A stretch of 64,000 nt of DNA from Rubrobacter_D sp963840835 (lineage in GTDB: Bacteria > Actinomycetota > Rubrobacteria > Rubrobacterales > Rubrobacteraceae), in NCBI GenBank assembly GCA_963840835.1, contig CAWJAM010000006.1:607902-671901 (forward strand). Direction: 5' to 3'. Below the pieces are notes generated by a model. That model was not told where the DNA came from and did not search any database. It was given only the letters and a program-made list of their open reading frames with translations. Shown here piece after piece: positions 8,373 through 16,549 of this stretch. Made by a program: the position numbers and the translations under genes. How positions within the stretch are numbered: the stretch's first letter is position 1; the number at the start of each line of letters is the position of its first letter.

Positions 8373-8584
8373 AGCTCCGCACGAGCTTCCTCCAGCGACG
8401 TGCCCCCCTGCCGCTCCTTCGCCTCGAGTAAGCACCGCTTCATCGTTTCGCTCTTCAACAAGTAGGCGGTTTCTCTCTCTGATTCGATCTCACGCCACAG
8501 CTGGATGGGTACGATCACGCCCACCGTGTTGCCATCAGAGTCGGATACGTAACTTATCTCTGTTATCTCCGCCAGACCCGTCAT
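8369..8584 (-). CDS. Small antitoxin-like protein (Phd/YefM-like) in the cox operon
   Basis: 71 residues: an N-terminal beta-rich stretch (EITEISYVSDSDGNTVGVIVPIQLWREI) followed by a helical charged tail ending GGTSLEEARAEL. This resembles Phd/YefM/RelB-type antitoxins, where 'IPxxLWxEIE' precedes a toxin-binding helix. No RelE- or PIN-type toxin gene follows; the next frames are a 28-residue mini-ORF and XdhC. The ATG at 8584 has AGGAAGG five bases upstream. Either an orphan antitoxin or a regulator adopted by the operon; function unknown. Confidence 0.6.
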   Translation of the reverse strand: MTGLAEITEISYVSDSDGNTVGVIVPIQLWREIESERETAYLLKSETMKRCLLEAKERQGGTSLEEARAEL

Positions 8585-8628
8585 CGCCACCTTCCTGTCC
8601 GCCGTGACATATTACGGATGATACACCC

Positions 8629-9768
8629 TCACCGATCACGGTTGGCGGCACCGGAGATAACGCGGGCGAGCTCTTCCAGGGACTCGAAGTTGTGGCCGGA
8701 GATGAACGCATCGACGTGCGGGAGCGCGGCGGCCATACCGCGGGCCAGGGGCTGGTAGCCGGGGGCGGCCTTGAGGGGATTCACCCAGATGACCTTGTGG
8801 GCGAGTCGCTCGATGCGCGACATCTGCTCCGCGAGCACCGCCACGTCGCCGCGGTCCCAGCCGTCGGAGAGGATGACGACCACCGCGCCGCGGGCCATGC
8901 CGCGCTGGCCCCAGCGGTCCACGAACTCCTTGATGGTGTCGCCGAGGCGGGTCCCTCCCGACCAGTCCTCGACGGCCCGCGAGGCCTCGCCGAGAGCCCG
9001 GTCCGGGTCCCGACCGACCAGCTCGCGGGTGACGCGGGTGAGCCTGGTTCCCAGGACGAAGGCTTCTACAGGCTCGCCCGAGGCGACGCTCGCGTGCATG
9101 AACCGTAACAGCGCCCGGCTGTAGGAGGCCATCGAACCGGAGACGTCGCAGAGGATCACCACCCGCCGGGGCTGGTCTCTGGCCTTGCGGTAGCGGTGAC
9201 GCACGGGCTCGCCGCCGGTGCGTAGGGCGTCCCTGAGGGTCCTCCTGGCGTCGCGGCGGCCCCTGGGCGCGGGTCCGAGGCGCCGGGTCCTCCGCAGGTC
9301 TCCCGAGAGGTTCAGGTCCGCCATGAGCCGGTAAAGCTCGGCGAACTCCTCCGGTGTGCAATCGGCGAAGTCCTTCTTCCGCAGCACGTCCACGGGGCTG
9401 TAGCGGAGCCTGACGGCCTCCTCGCCCCTCTCGCCCCGCTCGACCGTCTTCTTGGGAGGCTGCACGGAGTCTTCGGCCAGGGAGAAGGAGAGCCTGGACT
9501 TCGGAGATTGGACAATACGAGGTGGTTCCTCCCCGTCCCAGAAGAGTCGGAACGCGCGGTCGTAGAGTTCCAGGTGGTCGGGGCTTGAGCACAGCGTCAC
9601 CCTCCCCGCCCAGTAGACATCGTCGCGCCTGGTGACGTCCAGCTCCTCCACCGCCCGCACGAACTCGACAACCCGGTCCGGCCCCGCAGGCAGTCCCATC
9701 CTGCGCAACACGCGCCCGAAGGTGACGGCCGCGTCGAGCACCGAGGGGGGAGCGGTCTCAGGCACCAC
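8629..9768 (-). CDS. coxE: CoxE-like von Willebrand factor A domain protein
   Basis: 379 residues. The C-terminal half is a VWA domain with an intact MIDAS motif DVSGS beginning at Asp208, followed by GTRLGD and LSDGWDRGD. The N-terminal half is the Arg-rich CoxE-type region. CoxE works with the AAA+ ATPase CoxD to mature the Mo-S-Cu site of CO dehydrogenase. The GTG start overlaps the coxD stop by 11 bp. Confidence 0.92.
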   Translation of the reverse strand: MVPETAPPSVLDAAVTFGRVLRRMGLPAGPDRVVEFVRAVEELDVTRRDDVYWAGRVTLCSSPDHLELYDRAFRLFWDGEEPPRIVQSPKSRLSFSLAEDSVQPPKKTVERGERGEEAVRLRYSPVDVLRKKDFADCTPEEFAELYRLMADLNLSGDLRRTRRLGPAPRGRRDARRTLRDALRTGGEPVRHRYRKARDQPRRVVILCDVSGSMASYSRALLRFMHASVASGEPVEAFVLGTRLTRVTRELVGRDPDRALGEASRAVEDWSGGTRLGDTIKEFVDRWGQRGMARGAVVVILSDGWDRGDVAVLAEQMSRIERLAHKVIWVNPLKAAPGYQPLARGMAAALPHVDAFISGHNFESLEELARVISGAANRDR

Positions 9769-10690
9769 CGGTCCCCGTGAGCAAACTCAGGGCCATCCCC
9801 ATCGTCCGCTGCTGGTCCTCGCGGTACTTGAGCACAGATCCCAGGGTGGCGGAGATCAGGTCCTCGTCAAGCTCCCTCGCCCCGAGGGCCACGAGCGCCT
9901 CGGTCCAGTCCAGGGTCTCAGCGATGCCGGGCGGCTTGTACAGGTCCATGTTTCGCAGACTCTGGACGGCCCGCGCCACCTGGCGGGCCAGGTGCTCCTC
10001 CGCTCCTGGGACCCTGAGGCGAACTATCTCGACCTCCCGCTCGAGGCCGGGATGGTCTATGTAGAAGTACAGGCAGCGGCGCTTGAGGGCGTCGTGGACC
10101 TCGCGGGTCCGGTTGGAGGTCAGGACGGCGACCGGCGGACGATCGGCCCGTATCGTCCCGAGCTCGGGGATGGTGATTGCGAACTCGGAGAGTATCTCCA
10201 GCAGGAAAGCCTCGAACTCGTCGTCAGCCCGGTCTATTTCGTCTATCAGGAGGACCGGCGGCATCGACCCGTGGTGCTCCAGCGCCCGCAACAGCGGCCG
10301 GCTGACCAGGAACTGCCTGGTGTAGAGCTCGTCCTCGAAGCGGGCCCGGTCCTCGGTCATGCCAAGGGCCTCGGCGGTGCGGATGTGCAAGAGTTGCCTC
10401 GCGTAGTCCCACTCGTAGACCGCCTGATTCACGTCTATACCCTCGTAGCACTGTAGCCGGATCAGGGGGGTGTCCAATACGCGGGAGAGGACCTTCGCGA
10501 CCTCCGTCTTGCCGACCCCGGCCTCGCCTTCCAAAAAGAGCGGCCGGCCTAGCTTGAGGGCGAGGAAGATCGCGGTGGACAGGCCCTCATCGGCCAGGTA
10601 GTCGCCCTCGCGGAGCCTCCCGGAGAGCTCCTGAGAATGAGAAACGCCGGGGGGCAGGGCCCCCCGGCGTCCGTTCGCAGCGTCATTCAA
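9758..10690 (-). CDS. coxD: CoxD-like MoxR-family AAA+ ATPase
   Basis: About 310 residues. Walker A GEAGVGKT lies at residues 55-62, Walker B is LLIDEID, and sensor 1 is LTSNRTREV, all typical of the MoxR/CoxD clade that acts as a chaperone in cofactor maturation. Start assignment: TTG at 10690 overlaps the coxM stop (TTGA); the frame stays open to 10726 but that overlaps coxM. The first 20 codons include a strong GC-rich hairpin (10644-10670). Confidence 0.92.
   Translation of the reverse strand: MNDAANGRRGALPPGVSHSQELSGRLREGDYLADEGLSTAIFLALKLGRPLFLEGEAGVGKTEVAKVLSRVLDTPLIRLQCYEGIDVNQAVYEWDYARQLLHIRTAEALGMTEDRARFEDELYTRQFLVSRPLLRALEHHGSMPPVLLIDEIDRADDEFEAFLLEILSEFAITIPELGTIRADRPPVAVLTSNRTREVHDALKRRCLYFYIDHPGLEREVEIVRLRVPGAEEHLARQVARAVQSLRNMDLYKPPGIAETLDWTEALVALGARELDEDLISATLGSVLKYREDQQRTMGMALSLLTGTGGA
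10644..10670. promoter_or_regulatory. Strong 11-bp GC hairpin at the 5' end of coxD
   Basis: Perfect inverted repeat ACGCCGGGGGG (10644-10654) and CCCCCCGGCGT (10660-10670) with a 5-base loop. It lies inside the proposed coxD coding start, just after coxM. There is no U-tract, so it is not a standard terminator; it may reduce expression of coxD/coxE relative to the structural genes or mark the end of a processed coxSLM mRNA. Confidence 0.7.
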
Positions 10691-11538
10691 CGAGACAGGG
10701 CCTCCTCCACGGCCCGCCGGGTCCACACCCTGGCCAGGTGGCGCCTGAATTCAGCCGTGGCCGCGCCGTCGGAGGCCGGCTCCGTGCCCTCGTCGGCGAC
10801 GCTTGAGGCCTCGGCTACACCGTCGGGGGAAGCCCCGGAGAGGGCCTCCTCCACGGCGCTCGCCCGTATGGGGGTCGAGCCCATGCTGGTCAGCCCGATG
10901 CGGGCCGAGTCGATGGAGCCGTTGCTCTTCTCAACGACGGCCGCGACGCCGACGATGGCCCAATCCTGCGAGCGGCGGCTGAACTTCTTGTAGGACCAGC
11001 CGGTGTTCGGGCCGAGTTTCGGAACCCGGACCTCCGTGATGACCTCCCGTTCGTCCAGGTCCGTCATCAGGTAATCCTGGAAGAAGTCAGCTGCCTCGAT
11101 GGTTCGCTCGCCTTCCGGACCCTGCACCACGAGCGTACCTTCGAGGGCGGAGACCACGCTCGGCATGTCGCCGGAGGCGTCGCCGTGGGCCAAAGTTCCA
11201 CCTAGAGTCCCCCGGTGCTGGACCGAGGGGTCACCGAGCAGGCCGGCGGTGTAGGAGAGGATGCCGCAGTGCTCCTGAACCAGAGGGTTGTTGAGCACGT
11301 CGCGGTGGCGCGTGAGGGCGCCGATGGCGAGGTGATCTCCCTCTTCGCGAACGTAGTTCAGGTTGTCGATGCGGCCGAGGTCGATCAGGACCGTGGGGGC
11401 GGCGAGGCGGAGGCGCATGAGCGGGATCAGGGAGTGCCCGCCGGCGATGAGCTTGGACTCGTCGCCGTGCTCGCCTAGAAGCTCTATGGCGTGGTTTACT
11501 GACTCGGCGACCTCGTAGTCGAAGGGAACCGGGTACAT
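10687..11538 (-). CDS. Form II CO dehydrogenase-like medium (FAD) subunit
   Basis: 283-residue FAD subunit of the CoxM/CutM family, with AGGHSLIP at residues 32-39 and TLGGTLAHGD at 111-120. Paralogous to the form I CoxM at 6190-7059. The start ATG at 11538 abuts the large-subunit stop. It belongs to the form II heterotrimer; because the large subunit lacks the form I Cys loop, the substrate could be CO or another small aldehyde or heterocycle. Confidence 0.92.
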   Translation of the reverse strand: MYPVPFDYEVAESVNHAIELLGEHGDESKLIAGGHSLIPLMRLRLAAPTVLIDLGRIDNLNYVREEGDHLAIGALTRHRDVLNNPLVQEHCGILSYTAGLLGDPSVQHRGTLGGTLAHGDASGDMPSVVSALEGTLVVQGPEGERTIEAADFFQDYLMTDLDEREVITEVRVPKLGPNTGWSYKKFSRRSQDWAIVGVAAVVEKSNGSIDSARIGLTSMGSTPIRASAVEEALSGASPDGVAEASSVADEGTEPASDGAATAEFRRHLARVWTRRAVEEALSR

Positions 11539-13910
11539 CAGGCATCACCCCCGTTCTTCGCGGCCTGGATGGTCTCCCATACCCTCATCGGGGAGGCGGG
11601 CATGTCTATGTGCGTAACCCCGAAAGGCGCGAGTGCATCGATGACCGCGTTGATGACCGCGGGCGGGGAGCCGATGGTCCCTGCCTCGCCGATTCCCTTC
11701 ACACCCATCGGGTTGGTGGGCGATGGTGTCACCGTCCGGTCCAGCGTGTAGTTAGGCAGTTCCGGGGCGCCGGGGATCATGTAGTCCACCATCGAGCCGG
11801 TAACGAGCATGCCGTCCTCATCGTAGATGGCCTCCTCGTAGAGCGCCTGGGCGATGCCCTGGGCGATACCACCGTGTACCTGGCCGTCCACTATGATCGG
11901 GTTTATGACAGGCCCGCAGTCGTCCACACCGAAGTAGTCGCGCACGCTGGTCTTGCCGGTCTCGGTATCCACCTCGACGACGCAGATGTGCGCCCCGAAC
12001 GGGAACACGAAGTTGGGCGGGTCGTAGAAGGTGTCGGCTGTCAGGCCAGGCTCCATGTCCTCAGGGATGTTGATCCCCCCGAACGCCGTGGCAGCGACAT
12101 CATTTATGGTTACGTTCTGGTCCGGCGAGCCGGCCACGCTGAACTTGCCTCCCTCGAACTCGAGGTCGTCCTCTGAGGCTTCGAGCATGTGCGCGGCGAT
12201 CTTCTTAGCCTTGTCCGCCACCTTATTAGCCGCCAGGTAGACGGCCACGCCGCCTACGGGCAGGCTGCGCGAGCCGTAGGTATCGAGCCCGTGCGGGGCT
12301 GTGGCCGTGTCCCCGTGGAGGACCTCCACGTCGTCAGGCGTAACCCCGAGGGCGTCGGCGGTGATCTGGGACCAGGAGGTGACGTGTCCCTGGCCGTGCG
12401 GAGAGGTGCCCGTCACGACCTCGACCTTGCCTGAGGCAAACATTCTGACCGTCGCCGACTCCCAACCCGGCGCGCCGTAGCGCAGCGAGGCCAGGACCTG
12501 CGAAGGCGCGAGGCCACAGATCTCCGTGTACGTCGAGAACCCGATGCCTAGCTGGACGGGGTCGTTCTCCTCCCGCCTGCGCCTCTGCTCTTCCCTCAAC
12601 GCCTCGTAGTCGGCCATCTCCAGCACCCGGTCGAGCACTATCGGCAGGTTGAGAGAATCGTACTGGATGCCGGCCGGGGTGGTCGTCGGCTCGTCGAACG
12701 GCTCGTAGAAATTCTTGCGCCTGATGTCAGCCGGGTCCATGTCCAACTCTCGCGCCAGCGCGTCCACGATGCGCTCGATGGCGTAGGCGGCCTCGGGCCG
12801 TCCGGCGCCGCGGTAGGCGTCCGTCGGGGTCTTGTTCGTGAAGACGCCGGTGCAGGTAAACGAGTAGGCCCCGAACTGGTAGACGCCGCAGTACATGAAG
12901 GCGCCGAGGATCGGGATTCCGGGCGTGACGAGCTGCATGTACGCGCCCATGTCGGCCAGCAGGTTCGTCCGCATGCCGAGGATCTTGCCCTCGCTCGTGG
13001 CGGCCAACTCTATGTCCTGGATCTGGTCTCGCCCGTGGATGGTCGCCATGTAGTTCTCGGAGCGGTCCTCGACCCACTTGATCGGGACCCCGAGCCTCCT
13101 GGCGATGTTCGTCGCCAGTATCTCTTCTGCGTAGAAGTTGAGCTTGGAACCGAAGCCCCCGCCCACGTCAGGCGCCACCACCCGGACCCGCTGGTCCGGA
13201 ATCCCGGTCACCGCCGAGAGCATCAACCTGACTATGTGGGGGACCTGGGTCGCGGTGTAGAGCGTTATCCCGTCGCTAGTCGGCTCCATCTGGGCGACCA
13301 CGGCGCGGGGCTCGATGGCGTTGGGGATCAGACGCTGCTGGATGTAGCGCTCCTTGACCACCACATCAGCCTGCTCGAACGCGTCATCGACATCGCCCAC
13401 CTCGAGCGGCCAAACGAACGAAGTGTTTGTCCCAAGGTCTTCGTGGACCAGGGGGGCGTCGTCCTTGATAGCCTCCTCCATGTCCACGACTACATCGAGG
13501 GGCTCGTAGTCCACCTCGATGAACTCGAGGGCGTCCTGGGCCGTGTAGCGGTCGTCGGCGATCACCACGGCGACCGCGTCGCCCATGAAGTTGACTTCGT
13601 CCTTCGCCAGGGGCCAGTGGTCGGGCATCTTGATGTCCTCGGTGACCGGCCAGGCGCAGGGCATGGCCGCGGCCCAGTCTTCCGCCAGGTCGTCTGCCTT
13701 AAAAGCCGCGACGACGCCGGGCTGATCCAGAGCCCCCGAGACGTCGAGGTTGGTTATCTTCGCGTGGGCGAAGGGGCTGCGCAGCACGGCCATGTGCAGC
13801 ATGCCAGGTAGCTTGATGTTGTCGGTCCAGTTGGCCCGCCCGGTTACGAGGGCCGGGTCCTCCTTGCGCGGTACGCCGCCTCCGACGTAGCGTTCAGGTG
13901 CTTCGGTCAC
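11538..13910 (-). CDS. Form II CO dehydrogenase-like molybdenum hydroxylase large subunit
   Basis: 790-residue xanthine-oxidase-family large subunit. The active-site loop is AYRGAGR (about residues 365-371), the signature of form II (putative) CO dehydrogenases, not the AYxCSFR of form I. Other motifs are GGGFGSKLNFYAEE and SPHGQGHVTSWSQI, and the C-terminal GVKGIGEAGTIGSPPAVINAV carries the catalytic Glu. The start is GTG at 13910 after AGAGG. Form II enzymes have uncertain physiological substrates; CO oxidation should not be assumed. Confidence 0.94.
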   Translation of the reverse strand: MTEAPERYVGGGVPRKEDPALVTGRANWTDNIKLPGMLHMAVLRSPFAHAKITNLDVSGALDQPGVVAAFKADDLAEDWAAAMPCAWPVTEDIKMPDHWPLAKDEVNFMGDAVAVVIADDRYTAQDALEFIEVDYEPLDVVVDMEEAIKDDAPLVHEDLGTNTSFVWPLEVGDVDDAFEQADVVVKERYIQQRLIPNAIEPRAVVAQMEPTSDGITLYTATQVPHIVRLMLSAVTGIPDQRVRVVAPDVGGGFGSKLNFYAEEILATNIARRLGVPIKWVEDRSENYMATIHGRDQIQDIELAATSEGKILGMRTNLLADMGAYMQLVTPGIPILGAFMYCGVYQFGAYSFTCTGVFTNKTPTDAYRGAGRPEAAYAIERIVDALARELDMDPADIRRKNFYEPFDEPTTTPAGIQYDSLNLPIVLDRVLEMADYEALREEQRRRREENDPVQLGIGFSTYTEICGLAPSQVLASLRYGAPGWESATVRMFASGKVEVVTGTSPHGQGHVTSWSQITADALGVTPDDVEVLHGDTATAPHGLDTYGSRSLPVGGVAVYLAANKVADKAKKIAAHMLEASEDDLEFEGGKFSVAGSPDQNVTINDVAATAFGGINIPEDMEPGLTADTFYDPPNFVFPFGAHICVVEVDTETGKTSVRDYFGVDDCGPVINPIIVDGQVHGGIAQGIAQALYEEAIYDEDGMLVTGSMVDYMIPGAPELPNYTLDRTVTPSPTNPMGVKGIGEAGTIGSPPAVINAVIDALAPFGVTHIDMPASPMRVWETIQAAKNGGDA

Positions 13911-13928
13911 TCCCTGCCTCTCTTTCCC

Positions 13929-14393
13929 TTAGCCCGACTGTCCAGCAGCCTGCTGGACAGCCTTGATGATGTTCTCGTAGCCCGTGCAGCGGCAGTAATT
14001 GCCCTCGAGGCCCTCCCGGATCTCCTCCTCCGTCGGGTCCGGGTTCTCCTGCAGGAGGCTGATCGAAGCCATGATCATGCCTGGCGTGCAATACCCGCAC
14101 TGGAGACCGTGCTGCTCGTGGAAAGCCGTCTGCATAGGATGCCAGTTGCCATTCTCCTGCAGTCCCTGAACCGTCGTGATCTCATGTCCATCAGCCTGCA
14201 CGGCGAAGACGGTGCACGACTTGACCGACTCGCCGTCCATGAGCACCGTACAAGCCCCGCAGTTGGACGTGTTGCACCCTACCATGGTGCCCGTCAGGTT
14301 CAGATCCTCGCGCAAGAAATGCACCAGGAGCATCCTGGGCTCGACCTCGCGCTCGAAGTCACGCCCGTTTACCTTGACCCGTACTGTTCGCAA
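13929..14393 (-). CDS. Form II CO dehydrogenase-like small (iron-sulfur) subunit
   Basis: About 154 residues with two [2Fe-2S] sites: Cys40, Cys45, Cys48, Cys60 and Cys99, Cys102, Cys134, Cys136. The start is TTG at 14393, with AAGGAG six bases upstream; the frame extends to 14444 but without a better site. It is the first gene of the form II operon (small, large, medium, CoxD, CoxE order). Confidence 0.92.
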   Translation of the reverse strand: MRTVRVKVNGRDFEREVEPRMLLVHFLREDLNLTGTMVGCNTSNCGACTVLMDGESVKSCTVFAVQADGHEITTVQGLQENGNWHPMQTAFHEQHGLQCGYCTPGMIMASISLLQENPDPTEEEIREGLEGNYCRCTGYENIIKAVQQAAGQSG

Positions 14394-14605
14394 TCCTCTC
14401 TCCTTTCCCTCACGCATCCCCAACCGAAGACACGCCTGTGCCACTCGCCCTGTCTTCTACCTTCTCCCGGCCATCCCCCGGATGCCGTCAAAGATGTCAC
14501 AAGCACCGACTTTTCCCCTTAAGTACGGCAATCTCGTCCTCTCACACCCCTTTCACTCGAGAGTTTGGGAAGTCTAGCACGGCGGCCTTTTTCGTGCACT
14601 TTGAC

Positions 14606-14625
14606 GGTAGATCTCAAGATCTACC
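14606..14625. repeat. 9-bp inverted repeat upstream of the form II cox operon
   Basis: GGTAGATCT and AGATCTACC are perfect arms separated by CA. It lies about 210 bp upstream of the form II small subunit, next to a GntR-type operator candidate at 14638-14659. It could be a second regulator's operator; no protein can be assigned. Confidence 0.45.
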
Positions 14626-14637
14626 CCACCGAAGCGA

Positions 14638-14659
14638 ACTGTAACATTGTAGTATCAGA
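14638..14659. promoter_or_regulatory. Candidate GntR operator upstream of the form II cox operon
   Basis: This site matches GTWACATTGTARTAWCAG and agrees with the palindrome at 16554-16575 at 18 of 22 positions. It also contains an 11-mer TTGTAGTATCA (14647-14657) that recurs exactly at 16414-16424 in the promoter of the GntR gene. On the minus strand it contains TACAAT, a good -10 for the cox operon. It probably controls form II cox expression, the small plus-strand gene at 14771, or both. Confidence 0.6.
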
Positions 14660-14770
14660 TGGGCAATATAGGAGATGGGCCAGACTCTGGTGGGTGCGCC
14701 TGGCTACGGTGGGTGGCATCATGCATGTGTAGTTTGCCCGCGGGGCGACCGAAAGAACGGAGGTAAGGAC

Positions 14771-14995
14771 ATGACCGAGGGACAGAGGGATGCTCCCGAC
14801 CGCCCGGAGGCCGAGCGCTACTACGCGCAGCACGCGTCGTTGGACGCTGGCGAGGGCGTCTCCTCGGAGGCGGCTTTGCAGGCTGCGATCAACGAAGGAG
14901 CGCGCCACAGTTGGAAGCTGGTCGGCGTGACGCAAGACCCAACGACCGATGGCGTCATCCTGGTGTGGGATACGTCTGGGTTCTTCTCCGGTTAG
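14771..14995 (+). CDS. Hypothetical 74-residue protein
   Basis: Small soluble protein starting MTEGQRDAPDRPEAERYY and ending VLVWDTSGFFSG; no family recognised. The ATG is preceded by GGAGGTAAGGAC, a strong ribosome binding site. It lies divergently from the form II cox operon with the candidate GntR site between them. The pattern (acidic N-terminal tail, then AALQAAINEGARHSWKLVGV and a beta strand) looks like a compact alpha/beta domain. Confidence 0.7.
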   Translation: MTEGQRDAPDRPEAERYYAQHASLDAGEGVSSEAALQAAINEGARHSWKLVGVTQDPTTDGVILVWDTSGFFSG

Positions 14996-15026
14996 AGCGG
15001 TTCGCAGTTTGGGAGGTTCGCGATTC

Positions 15027-15048
15027 GGGCGGGTTTGAAAACCCGCCC
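15027..15048. repeat. GGGCGGGTTT hairpin followed by CTACAG
   Basis: GGGCGGGTTT and AAACCCGCCC pair around a 2-base loop and are followed by CCTACAG. The same hairpin in the reverse arrangement (CTGTAG before it) ends the aldolase gene at 23036-23062, and different-stem versions followed by CTACA lie at 24655 and 36755. It may help terminate the 14771 gene but has no T-tract. Confidence 0.7.
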
Positions 15049-15159
15049 CTACAGATGATACGCGGCATCGGATCCCTGCGGTAGCATCTTCACGGATTTG
15101 TTTCTGGGGCGGCGTTATCATTGGTCGGAGGACATTACAGATACGGAAGGATTCCATCG

Positions 15160-15648
15160 ATGAGGGAGAAGACTGGGCTTCGTGAGGATCTGAGATCCGA
15201 GGTAGAGACGCTGGTGGCCTCCGGTGCTCCGGACGGCGAGGTGTTGAACGAGGTCGTGCGGCTTATTCACGAGGCGCATCCGTCGTGGGACTGGAGCGGC
15301 ATTTACTTGCTTGCGGGAGACGTCCTCGTGCTCGGTCCTCGCACGGCACCGGCGGATCACTCGCTCATCGGGATCGGTGAGGGCGTGTGCGGCACCGCCG
15401 TATCGGAGGACCGTAACCAGATCGTCGAGGACGTGCGCGAGGTGGAGAACTACCTGGCCTGCTCCCTGCACACCCGCTCGGAGATCGTCGTCCTGATAAA
15501 GGACGACGATAAGATAGTCGGCGAGTTCGACATCGACTCCGACACCGTCGGGGCTTTCACCCACGAAGACGAGGCCCTGCTCGAGGAGATGGGAGCCCTG
15601 ATCTCAGGCCGCGTCGCCTCGCTGGCCGCCTCGCGAGGGGCGGGCTAG
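15160..15648 (+). CDS. GAF domain protein similar to free methionine-(R)-sulfoxide reductase
   Basis: About 162 residues forming one GAF domain. GIGEGVCGTAVSEDRNQIVEDV, YLACSLHTRSEIVVLI and GEFDIDSDTVGAFTHEDEALLEEM match the fRMsr (YebR/MsrC) subfamily, which reduces free Met-R-sulfoxide. Two family cysteines are present (in VCGT and LACS); the third, ten residues before VCGT, appears to be His here. I chose the ATG at 15160; a TTG at 15121 is possible but poorly supported. Confidence 0.8.
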   Translation: MREKTGLREDLRSEVETLVASGAPDGEVLNEVVRLIHEAHPSWDWSGIYLLAGDVLVLGPRTAPADHSLIGIGEGVCGTAVSEDRNQIVEDVREVENYLACSLHTRSEIVVLIKDDDKIVGEFDIDSDTVGAFTHEDEALLEEMGALISGRVASLAASRGAG

Positions 15649-15652
15649 CGTC

Positions 15653-16405
15653 TCAGCCCGGCGCTTCGACAGGATTCGCGGAGAGTTCGTTGTAGTGCTG
15701 GTAGCGTTCGGGGTGGAAATGCGCTTGCACGAGCTCGATAGGCTCCTCGCCGGTTACGAGGGTTATGCGGCGCACTTTCAGTACAGGTACGCCGGCGGGT
15801 ATCTCGAGTAAACCGGCCACATCCTGTGTCGCCGTCGCCGCCCCGATCCACTGCCGCGAGTGCTCGATCCTACGCCCGGTTCTCTCTTCGAAGAGCCTGC
15901 TCAAAGAGACGGACCCGTAATCGGCATCCTTCAAAGCGGGGAAGCGCGTGAGGGGTAGGTACGAGTCGCACACGAAGATCGGCCGCTCGTCGGCGAGCCT
16001 CAACCTCCTCACGAAAAGCACCTCCTCCCCAGCCTCGATCTCCAACCGCTCGGCGACCTTCTCGCCGGCTGCCCTTTCCTCCTGCTCGACGAGCCGCGCC
16101 CCAGGCGTGTACCCGCGGCGTTCGATCTCCTCTGAGAAGCTGTGCAAGTACGCCAGGTTGGACCGCAGCCACGGGTCCGCCAGGAACGTCCCCCGACCCG
16201 GCTCCCGCCGCACCAGCCCCTGGCGCCTGAGCTCGTCTAACGCCCGACGCGCCGTCGTACGGCTGACTCCAAAGTCCGAGACCAGGTCAGCCTCGCTCGG
16301 CAACCTGTCCCCGACCCCGATCTCACCCGACTCGATCCGGCCCCGTAAAACCCCCAATAGCTGATGGTACAGCGTCCCCGTGCTGCTGCGTGACAAAGGC
16401 TTCAT
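15653..16405 (-). CDS. GntR/UTRA (HutC-type) transcriptional regulator
   Basis: About 250 residues. Residues 10-75 form a GntR winged helix (LRGRIESGEIGVGDRLPSEADL, then SRTTARRALDELRRQGLV), and residues about 95-240 are a UTRA ligand-binding domain (SFSEEIERRGYTPGARLV). The ATG at 16405 is preferred because the -10 of its promoter ends seven bases upstream, so the transcript would be leaderless; the frame extends to a TTG at 16441, inside the promoter. Likely regulator of its own gene, the downstream methanol dehydrogenase module and the form II cox operon. Confidence 0.9.
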   Translation of the reverse strand: MKPLSRSSTGTLYHQLLGVLRGRIESGEIGVGDRLPSEADLVSDFGVSRTTARRALDELRRQGLVRREPGRGTFLADPWLRSNLAYLHSFSEEIERRGYTPGARLVEQEERAAGEKVAERLEIEAGEEVLFVRRLRLADERPIFVCDSYLPLTRFPALKDADYGSVSLSRLFEERTGRRIEHSRQWIGAATATQDVAGLLEIPAGVPVLKVRRITLVTGEEPIELVQAHFHPERYQHYNELSANPVEAPG

Positions 16406-16412
16406 GACGACA

Positions 16413-16441
16413 TTTGTAGTATCAAAGTATTGTTGTGTCAA
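16413..16441 (-). promoter_or_regulatory. Promoter of the GntR gene with overlapping operator
   Basis: On the minus strand TTGACA (16436-16441), a 17-bp spacer and TACAAA (16413-16418) form a near-consensus promoter. Transcription would begin at about the A of the ATG at 16405, giving a leaderless mRNA. TTGTAGTATCA at 16414-16424 overlaps the -10 and is identical to the site at 14647, which suggests autoregulation. Confidence 0.75.
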
Positions 16442-16549
16442 GGCTGCCTTGGACCGGTCAGGGGAGCGCCGGAGCCGGCGATCATGTTATAAAGCCATTC
16501 TCTCGACCGCAGGCCCGGTCGTGAAAGTTTAGTGTTGCGCGGGATAAGG

